Source: Stenocarpella maydis
Lineage: Eukaryota; Ascomycota; Sordariomycetes; Diaporthales; Diaporthaceae
Assembly (NCBI GenBank): GCA_002270565.1
Contig: NQMI01000072.1
Coordinates: forward strand, 133,664-197,663
Direction of reading: 5' to 3'
DNA: 64,000 bases
The notes under the pieces are model-generated. The model ran no database searches and was not told the origin of the DNA. It saw only the letters and a list, made by a program, of their open reading frames with translations. Below, one piece after another: positions 56,510 to 64,000 of this stretch. A program made the position numbers and the translations under genes. Position 1 is the stretch's first letter. Each line of letters opens with the position of its first letter.

Positions 56510-58071
56510 CTACACAGGACTTCCAGGTACCCTCCTGTCAAGATGGTCATCGTCCTTGGAGCTCACAATCCTCAATATGGCCTCAAATCCAGGGACTGGG
56601 CTTCTGGGAGGGGGGTGCCACAAAAGTCTCAGGCAATCCCTGACATTGACGGCATGTGGCTTCCAGCGCATGTGCTCACCAGTTGCGTAGCTATGCGTCC
56701 GTGTCAGGGCGTGCTCAAAGGAATCTGGCCCCTGGTACGTCGCCAGTTCCGTCTCTGCTTGCCTAGTGTCATGCCTGTTCTCTCGTGTGGCCCTGGTTTT
56801 TGCAGTCGTCGCAGTCGTCGCAGGCGTCGCAGTCCTCCCAGTCCGAGCACCCGACGATGAAGGTATGGACGTGATCTTTCGGAGCCATTCTATGTGGACC
56901 CAGCCAGGGAAGCTTTCAGACTCTTGCCGGCCCCGGTTAGGCCTTGGGGGAAACAGCCGACGGTAGACCTTTTGTAGAACAGGTCTGACAAGGGGCAGGC
57001 TGACTGAGAGGTGTCAGGGACAAGCCGCGCTCATGAGGTCACGATTCATCGGCAAATCGACTCACTTGCAACGATAGCCATGTTGATCTCGATCTGGCCC
57101 CAGAGTGCCGGGGGCGCCGTGTTGCTTGGGGTGAGGAACAGTATTATTGTCGCGTATCTTGTATACAAAGGGCCGAAACGACGTTAAAGCTTCCCACTTA
57201 CTATAGTACCTCCATCGAGCCATCTGTGTGCAGGAATGCGTACAATTGTGTTAGGTTAACAATAGAGACTACGCAGACGAATGCCCCGGATGCAAAGATG
57301 GCCAGCACCGCCAACTTCTGGGCGGGGGTCCTGAACGTGATTTGTTGTATTTGGAAGATTGGCAGGCTGAAGATGGCGACGTCCAAGAAGGCGTGGACGA
57401 CGACGGTGCCGAACTCGAATTCGGCGTCGTCGATGGAGCACACGGCATCAGGGTACTTGGCCCTGCCTTCCCAGAATGCCTGTATTGGATAGCAGTGAAA
57501 CAGACCCAAGAAGGTCCGGCACAGGAGCCATATCACCGTGGCGAAAGAGAGTGCGATGATGGGCACGCGGATCCTAAAGAGGCTGAAGAACCTCCAGTAC
57601 AGCGCCAGGATCGAGAGCTTGGAGAAACCGAGCGAGTAGGCGTAGGTGAACTCGAGAATATAAAGGTAGAGGAGGCTATCTCGGATGATAGTAGTGGCTG
57701 GGAGTGGGACGTCAACGAGGAGTTTCCCCAGGCCGTAGTTTGTCCCTGTAAGTGATGATAGTCAGTCGCAATCTTCCTTCCAGTGCTTCCCTCGTCACAA
57801 ACCGACGGACAGCTGAACATGATTCCGGAACAGACTGCGGCGAAGGCCTGTTTCTGCATGTCAGCGCCGATGAATTGCAACATTCCTGGTCGAACTGCGG
57901 TCCGTGTGCGACTGGTGAACTGACGTATGCTACGATGCAGAAGTAATCATCGATGCCAAGCCGGACGCGAGTTTGGTGACGGGCAAACAAGCGCAGGGCC
58001 AGCGCGGCGGTGGCGGCAAAGAGAGTGACCGAGACTCCGACATAACAGCCGTGTTGTCGAGACAGCTCCAT
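56510..58071 (-). CDS. Fungal rhodopsin-like integral membrane protein (Pth11-related group)
   Basis: Exons on the minus strand are 58071-57925, 57847-57811, 57745-57210 and probably 57157-57066 and from 57003 downward. The joined protein reads LRLFARHQTRVRLGIDDYFC, IVAYAFAAVCSGIMFSWTNY, GLGKLLVDVPLP, FTYAYSLGFSKLSILALYWR, LFHCYPIQAFWEG and VVHAFLDVAIFSLPIFQI, the pattern of the fungal rhodopsin domain with up to seven membrane helices. Later blocks are PALWGQIEINMAIVA and SLPLVRPVLQKVYRRLFPPR. The junction between 57210 and 57157 does not splice in frame: a donor at 57209 leaves phase 0 while the next block needs phase 2, and the GTAAGT donor creates TAA. The gene may therefore stop at about 57201 or be frameshifted. 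The 3' limit is uncertain (frame open to TAG at 56510). Such proteins are suspected surface receptors. Confidence 0.7.
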
Positions 58072-59239
58072 GGCTTCCAGGCGTGCCAGATTCCCTCGTT
58101 TTCAGTCCGACGTGCCCATGGCGATGTCAACAAGGTTGAGAGAAAGGCTTGACGCCGACTGCGCGACGGGGCGCCCGGCGATGAGGAGAAGGTTATTATT
58201 TGAGTGGAATGCCACCTGGTGTAGGTGGCGGGTATTATTAGCCCTCTCGGCCCTCAGCCGACTCGCACAAGGTTTCACTCTAGTGCCATTGAAGGCTGGG
58301 TGTTACAATGGCACACACCCCCTCCCCCAAGGGTATACAGGTTTCAGACGTAATCCCTCTGCACCATTACATTAGTCTCGACCCATTATAACCTCACACC
58401 TCTTTTAACAATATCTATATCAATAATGTCTGCAGAACCAGATTTGTAAATCTCTCAAAAAGGTTCACCGCCATCTCCAACACTGCCAGCTAGTGCCATC
58501 ACAGCTAATTACCAATAGGCTATCACCCCTGGCAATCTCGACAGCTCTCCCAGCTCTCCCAGCTACTCTATTAATTACTTAAGTAGTGGCTATCCCTAGT
58601 GACATCAAATTCTATGGGAATTGCTAATGAATGAATAATCCACATGGTAGCAAACCGTTGTGGCGGTCGAAGTTCTCGATTTAAAGTTTCAAACTGCGGG
58701 GGAGGTCCAGTGCAGTCAATTTAAGCTCTCAGCTCTGACGTGTGCGAGTTAAGTTTTCTGAGCCGGACGTTCGGGTCGCCTCTGCTGTTTGCGCGCGATT
58801 GCACACGAACCATGCAACGTTATAAAGTTTATTCCCCCCCCTCCCGTTGCACCGCGGACCACCCGCCGGCTGCCGCGGAATAACGGTTTTGCTATGCTAT
58901 TCGTCCAGAATAGGCTATCAACGGAATCTTGACACACCACACGCCCAGACGGTTAGCAAAAGTTCTCAGCCTCTGAGAACCCGGAGGGCTCAGGGGAGCT
59001 GGGAAGGTAGCCCTGCATTCACGGGAGCCCTTCCTCTGGGCACGTGGACGCCTTCTAGGCATATGGAGGGCCGGGCTTCCTCTGGCTACGTGGAGGGCCC
59101 TACTGGGTGGCGTGGAGGGGGTTTGCCGGAGGAGCGAGCAGAGCAAGTTGACGAGGGCGAAACCCCACCACGCCTATATAAGCCGTAATACTTAGACGAA
59201 TAGCTCCCAAGGCCCCGGCGGGGGCTTTCCACCTGGTAT
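58072..59239. other. Spacer with LTR-like promoter segment
   Basis: No gene is supported. DNA becomes AT-rich to about 58750. A GC-richer block at 58830-59230 contains three copies of a TGGAGGGCC-like word (59060-59110) and CCTATATAAGCC at 59170-59182, similar to an LTR promoter. It runs directly into the dispersed repeat at 59240. Confidence 0.4.
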
Positions 59240-59335
59240 ACGACTGTGTGGAGGGACCGCCGCAGCTCCTTTTTCTTTTCTTCAAAGGGAATTGCGGCCG
59301 GATTAAAAACGAAATCAACCAGCTACACGCGTGAG
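59240..59335. repeat. Dispersed repeat, better-preserved copy (partner at 17941)
   Basis: It aligns by eye with 17941-18040 and keeps the GC-richer form (GACCGCCGCAGCTCCTTTTT, GAATTGCGGCCGGATTA). Placed about 60 bases after a TATATAAG box, it could be the 5' part of an LTR-type or other transcribed element. Confidence 0.55.
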
Positions 59336-60241
59336 TCTCTATGCGTGCTGCTGTAACAAGTGAAATCTCACCATGCAGGCGTTCGCATTAAAGACATTCA
59401 CTCAGAATATGTGGCAGACGCATGGGGGACCATTGCTTAGCCAGCCACTGATTAGATAGACAGTTGATTAGTTAGCCGTGGGCACCTAATTTAAAATTAC
59501 TTGGTAGCCCACTATAGATAGAAAGAATCAACCGCGATACTACCATTTAACTGCACCCTAAGGTGACTCCCACAGAATACATTGAATAATAATCTTCTAG
59601 CTGCTCGAGCTACTTTAATCTGGACCTTCCCGGCTGCTCAATAGTGAATTGTCTCTTGTCTTCCTGCAGTTAACATATGCTTACCTAGCCTTTTCGATTT
59701 TCCCACATAGCTTTTACATTTTGCTGACCTAATATATGGTTATCCTTTCCCCAGCCCAGAGCTATGAACTATGCCACCTAGATCGACTACCTTTCTGTTC
59801 ACGATCTTGAAATGCTGCAATCTTCTGCGCGAAGGTATACTATCTGACCCCCACTAGTGGAACACCCCTACCAGAGGAATAAGGAGCCACATACAAACTG
59901 CCCAAACTCACAATGCATATAAAATACTCAATACTTAGTATTAAGAGTTAATTTATATAGCAAATTAAAGCTTAAAAGATAATTAATCCATATATCTAGC
60001 CAGCTACTTAATTGCATACTCAAATCTCATAACAATTAGTACTAAAATATCCTCCTTATCCTTATTACCTAATCCTTTATTACTAAAGCCTTTAAATATT
60101 TCTTTATTAATAGGTATATCATCTAAAGCCTAAAACTCCTCTTTAAGGTCTTTAATAAACCCTCCTTAGCTTAATATCTTATAAATACGTATAAATTTTT
60201 TATTAGGGCTGGAAATAACATGGTATTTCTCTATACCCCTC
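59336..60241. other. AT-rich, RIP-like DNA without genes
   Basis: AT content rises sharply from about 59880, with TA-rich words (CTTAATA, TTATTA) throughout. No coding remnant could be read. Confidence 0.55.
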
Positions 60242-60503
60242 TGTTATGAACCCGCGTCCATCGGCTAATGACTACCGCAGAAGACAACCCCCGCAGGCCA
60301 CGGGTCAGCTCCCGAAGCATTACCCCACCTAATCCAAGGAGTAAGCCACCCCACTCGGGTTAGGGTCAGGAACCCACCAGAATTAATGAGATCTATATTA
60401 ACTCCATCAAACAACACCTAATCAACAGAATCACTATTAATCCTATGAAGCTACTAAAGAGTTGAAATATATATATAGATATGGTTATTACTAATAGTAA
60501 ATA
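60242..60503 (+). mobile_element. LTR fragment, copy 1 (5' half)
   Basis: It starts TGTTATGAACCC and is parallel to 62300-62560: shared words in order are GCAGAAGA, CCCACCTAATCCAA, GGTTAGGGT.AGGAACCCAC, AGAATTAATG.GATCTATA, CACTATTAATC and AATATATATA. Copy 2 shows more A/T at the differing positions. The copy breaks off at 60503, where an inverted LTR piece begins. Confidence 0.6.
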
Positions 60504-60504
60504 G

Positions 60505-60737
60505 TGTAATGATCAGAGGGTTTCCGAGTACTTTTAGACCTGAAAGATCAAGGGTTTATATTCAGAATATGTTATTAGGCGGTTATTGAGCAATATTATT
60601 GACTAATAATAATCACTAGCTATAAGGCTATCTAATGCTGGGATTGAATACTTAGATTGACGACTAAAGAGTCTATTCTATAAAAGCTATCTAATATGGT
60701 AATAATTATATCCTTATATATTCTAACTCTTCATCCG
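60505..60737 (-). mobile_element. Inverted LTR fragment (3' half)
   Basis: It begins TGTAATGATCAGAGGG, the exact reverse complement of the end of copy 2 (CCCTCTGATCATTACA at 62729-62744). It continues as the inverse of 62500-62700 (GATCAAGGGTTTATATTCAG, TATAAGGCTATCTAATGCTG). Next to copy 1 in the other orientation it can form a hairpin over part of its length. Confidence 0.6.
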
Positions 60738-60791
60738 TTATTAACAGTATTGTTAAACGGAACCGCTCAGCAGGGCGTTGGCACTTCCTGC

Positions 60792-60888
60792 AAGGAGTTA
60801 CCCTAGACTTCTTGTAAGGAGTTACCCTAGACTTCTTGTAAGGAGTTACCCTAGACTTTCTAGCAAGGAGTTACCCTAGACTTGCGAG
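60792..60888. repeat. 24-bp tandem repeat, four copies
   Basis: Four consecutive units of AAGGAGTTACCCTAGACTTC followed by TTGT or a variant. Copies 1 and 2 are identical, and copies 3 and 4 differ at their ends. Units abut without spacers. Confidence 0.9.
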
Positions 60889-62299
60889 TCAGGCGATTTT
60901 CGCTAAGTACGCCCAGTGCGTGCGCGACGCAAGATGAGTTTGGTGGCCGTGAGTCGATTATTTTGGCCTGCATTTGCACCTTAATTCAGACCTCTGCATT
61001 ACCCTTATTTCTTACCCAAAAAGTATATAACTTGATGCATTAGATAGCTTGATTTCTGAAGTTTGTATGTACTTAATTTGGGCATTGCCAGGGCTATGGT
61101 TGGCTGGTGGCTTGGAACCAAAGATGGTGTGTTGGAAGGGCGAATTCTCCGGCATTTGCAAATTTGCACCAGAGCCTACCGCAGCGTGCCCAGGGGTGAG
61201 ACGACGTCGGAGGGTATATAAGGAGGGCTTACAGAAGCCCAACTTAATTCAATACAAAGTTGTCCAGACCACTGTCAATTGTCCGAATTCGCCTCAGGGC
61301 ACCACACTGCGACCCTGCCGAAACACACGCTGAACTGAATGCTATTTTATAGCACATATTCATCAGAACTAGTTATACCTATAAACCACCTAAATAGATA
61401 CTAGTATCCATATCTTATGCTCTAACGATTGCTAGTTGCAAGAACGTAAGATCAGAACAATATAGTATAATTAGTAGACCAGGAAGCAGCTAGAAACTAA
61501 AATCAGTCAGATAACATTAATATAAATTTCATTCCCAGTAATAAAATCAGGCACTAAATAAGCTACTCATAGGCATACCCCCTTTATTACTAGTACCTAC
61601 AAATTCAGACTAACTGGTACCATTACCCACTAAGGAACTCTAATTAAAAATACTAACTTTACCCTTAGAATGTAGCCAAGCCTCTTATACTAATATATTA
61701 CTAGCCCCTTTAGTAGAACCCTATTAAATAACCCTAGTAGATTACTTAGTAATTTGCTTTTACTTAGTCTTAGCCTCCTACTTTTCCATATACTCTAACT
61801 CCTCTATATTATTAATGCTCTAATAAACCGTATGCATTCTTTTCTTATACTACATTCGCTTCTATTTGTAAAGGCGCAGGATCCTTACATTTAGCTACTG
61901 GGCTTCCTCCTCTATAGCTTTTAGCTCCTCCTTTAACTAATAGTATGCTAGAGTAACCTTATTTAGCTAGTTAGGAGTAAGACCTTAAATATTGCAATTA
62001 GATAAGTTAAGATAGATATAAGTTCAGTAGCAAGTGGACTCTAAATCTACAACCTTATAGTCCTTAGCTAGGTTATATTCTTTATAGTAGGAATAAGGCA
62101 TAGGGATAATGTTGCCTTTTAAGGCAATAGTGAAAAGAAGAGCGGCCTTATACTTAATAATAGAAAAAGACTTTATGGGATAAGACTTAATAACCTTATC
62201 TAATATAATGAATTAGAAAGGCATAAATGAAAATACAGATAAACCCAGAAATACTTATAGGAATACTTTTAAGGGTAAAAGGAGTAAGGAGGGAGATAG
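60889..62299. other. AT-rich repeat DNA with one LTR-like promoter segment
   Basis: The block at 61195-61345 is less damaged. It has GGGTATATAAGGAGGG, a palindromic GGGCTTACAGAAGCCC, and a downstream stretch ending AACACACGCTGAACTGAA, which looks like the R/U5 part of a fungal LTR. The rest (61346-62299) is AT-rich with many TA steps. I could not read a protein remnant with confidence. Confidence 0.45.
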
Positions 62300-62744
62300 T
62301 ATTATAAACCTATAACCATCGGTTGCTAATTACTGCAGAAGATAATCCTGTAGGCTAGGGGCTAGCTCCTGAAAAGATCGTCCCACCTAATCCAATTAGT
62401 AACGCTACCCTATCATGGTTAGGGTTAGGAACCCACTAGAATTAATGGGATCTATACTAACTTCATTAAGCAATACCTAGTCAATAGACTCACTATTAAT
62501 CTTATTAAGCTACTAAAAAGTCAGAATATATATATAAATATAGTTATTACTATAGTAGATAACTTTTATAGGACAGACTCTTTAGTTGTTAATCTAAGTA
62601 TTTAATCCCAGTATTGGATAGCCTTATAGCTAGTAATTACTATTAGTCAATAATATTGCTTAATAACTGCCTAATAATGTATTCTGAATATAAACCCTTA
62701 ATCTCACCGGTTTGAAAGGACTTAAAAACCCTCTGATCATTACA
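62300..62744 (+). mobile_element. LTR copy 2 (about 445 bp)
   Basis: It runs from TATTATAAACC (TGTTATGAACC in copy 1) to CTCTGATCATTACA, so the original ends were TG...CA. It holds GGTTAGGGTTAGG at 62417-62429. No internal element sequence is attached on either side in readable form, so it may be a solo LTR. Confidence 0.6.
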
Positions 62745-62792
62745 AGTAGCTAGCTAGATAACTAAGAGTAAGCTTAGTTGTTAGGTACCTTT

Positions 62793-63260
62793 TGTTATAA
62801 ACCAACACGCTGGCACCCCGGACCCCGGTTTGCAGGCCCAAAGACATCAAAGACGTATGCCGCGACGCAACCCCGCAGGACCTTGATAGCAGAGTCAGCA
62901 TGGTATACCCAGATTTAGGGTTAGGGTCTGGCTTGCAACGCTCGGTTGCAAGCCATATAAGCCAGCTTGAAGAGGCATCCTTTAAGCCTTATATCATGAC
63001 TTGCAGGCTTGCCTTGCGAGCTAGCGAGCCACTAAAGAGTCGGAGTATATAACTATATGGTTATTACTATAGTAGATAGCTTTTATAGGATAGACTCTTT
63101 AATTATTAATTTAAGTATTTAATCCTAGTATTAGATAGCCTTATAGCTAGTAATTATTATTAGTTAATAATATTGCTTAATAACTACCTAATAATATATT
63201 CCGAATATAAACTCTTAATCTTTTAGGATTATATACTTGGAAACTCTTATAATTATTATA
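62793..63260 (+). mobile_element. LTR copy 3, upstream of gag (about 468 bp)
   Basis: It starts TGTTATAAACC. The 5' half differs from copies 1 and 2 and is GC-richer, but includes GCAACCCCGCAGG and TTTAGGGTTAGGG (62914-62926). The 3' half (63025-63215) matches copy 2 closely (ACTAAAGAGTCGGAGTATAT, ATAGCTAGTAATTATTATTA). It ends about 70 bases before the gag start, as a 5' LTR should. Confidence 0.6.
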
Positions 63261-63328
63261 TTTTAATAACTCTTATTTATATATTGCTATACGGACTTTA
63301 AGTAATATTATATGTGAAACCCTTTATA

Positions 63329-64000
63329 ATGTTGGACTCTGGAATAACCACCCCTACCTGTAACCTCCTCTACAAACTGGATGAACTTGCTAATAATAAG
63401 GCTATAAACCCCTATGTCTAGGAATTAGTTAATAAGGTTGAGCAGTTGTACCTCCTTATGGAAGGTTAAGCTTAGCATAATACGGAAGTTGAATAGCTTT
63501 GATAGGAGATTACCGCTCTCTGAGCTGGAGCTAATATTATTAATACCCTAATTTAAATAAAGGAATATGTTAAGCTTAACACTCTGGCCCCCTATGATGG
63601 AACTGCTGGATAACTTTAGGTATACCTGATGCAGGTTAGGGCCTATTAGCGCTTCTATAGGCTAGATGTGTAGTCTAGCGGAAAAAGGGTTATGTATGTA
63701 TTTTCTTTCCTTAAAGGATGAGCTTTAGCTTGGTTTAAACCCTACCTGATTGACTTTGTTAATGTGGAGTTGTTTGAAGCCTGCAAGCTTGAAATGTAGC
63801 AGATTTTTAGTAGCTATAAAGGCTATGAGGATGCCCTTAGGTCCCTGTTTTAGGACCTAAATGAAGAATGGCAGGCAGAAAGGGACCTAGCGAATTATAA
63901 ATAGCGTGGTTTAGTGATTAACTATGCGGCAGAATTCCGGTGAATCTATACTAAAATTAATTATACTAATAATATAAAGAAATTCATATTCTACCGCAGA
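63329..64000 (+). mobile_element. Ty3/Gypsy gag remnant (runs off the window)
   Basis: From ATG 63329 one frame carries, through many stops, the pattern of a fungal Gypsy gag: MLDSGITTPTCNLLYKLDEL, KLNTLAPYDGTAG, a RAY.RFY block, ALAWFKPYLIDFVN, YKGYEDALRSLF and NYAAEFR. Stops are mostly TAG/TAA/TGA where Gln or Trp codons are expected, the result of C-to-T and G-to-A change as in RIP. Any pol part lies beyond the window. The element is dead. Confidence 0.75.

Noticed and set aside
60792..60888. Tandem repeat as a CRISPR-like array
   Set aside because: Units abut with no spacers, and the context is a fungal repeat region.
62417..62429. TTAGGG-like words near the right end as a possible telomere
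   Set aside because: Each instance is one or two units inside an LTR copy and is followed by further repeats and gag. There is no terminal array.

Overview
The window is nuclear DNA of a filamentous ascomycete, most likely a Sordariomycete. The evidence is short GT-AG introns of about 45-80 bases, GC-rich conserved genes, fungus-only families (HET, STAND/NACHT-ankyrin, Clr5, DUF1993, DUF1769, fungal rhodopsin-like receptors, DUF3435) and AT-rich repeats carrying C-to-T type damage that looks like repeat-induced point mutation (RIP). I saw no bacterial-style operons, no CRISPR array and no rRNA or tRNA gene that I could support. Intron-exon models were built by hand from splice signals, frame and family resemblance. 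Species was not determined.

Layout. Positions 1-20 kb are accessory in character. They hold the 5' end of a STAND gene (-), a single-pass membrane protein, a wrecked DUF3435 tyrosine-recombinase gene, an MFS monocarboxylate-type permease with one in-frame stop, a LINE scrap, an F-box protein, an intact allantoate/nicotinate-type MFS permease, a DUF1993 protein, a second single-pass protein (-) and a Clr5-domain protein. These are separated by long spacers without convincing genes.

Positions 22-28 kb are conserved: a DUF1769 protein, then two mitochondrial genes in tandem, the 23-kDa Fe-S subunit of complex I (NDUFS8) and the mitochondrial acyl carrier protein (NDUFAB1). Positions 29-36 kb form an accessory island with a solo LTR, a HET-domain gene broken by a one-base frameshift, a small SET-domain protein and a decayed NACHT-ankyrin gene. 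Positions 36-49 kb are housekeeping: CDC7 kinase (-) divergent from condensin subunit CND1 (+), the complex I subunit NDUFA13/GRIM-19 (-) and the Pol II CTD phosphatase FCP1 (-). At 50-53 kb are two small cysteine-bearing proteins, at least one broken. At 53-58 kb are the CHL1 DNA helicase (+) and a rhodopsin-like membrane receptor (-). From 58 kb to the end the DNA is AT-rich and repetitive: LTR copies in both orientations, a 24-bp tandem repeat and the start of a heavily mutated Ty3/Gypsy gag.

How the genes relate. Three nuclear genes for complex I lie within 19.3 kb. CDC7, CND1 and CHL1 act in S phase, chromosome condensation and cohesion, and the first two share an 835-bp divergent promoter. 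The accessory genes are of kinds linked to self/non-self recognition (STAND, HET, NACHT-ankyrin), transport and mobile DNA, and many are broken. The best candidate for something unusual is the DUF3435 fossil with its surrounding transporter and STAND genes. It could be the remains of a Starship-type giant element, but no element borders were found.
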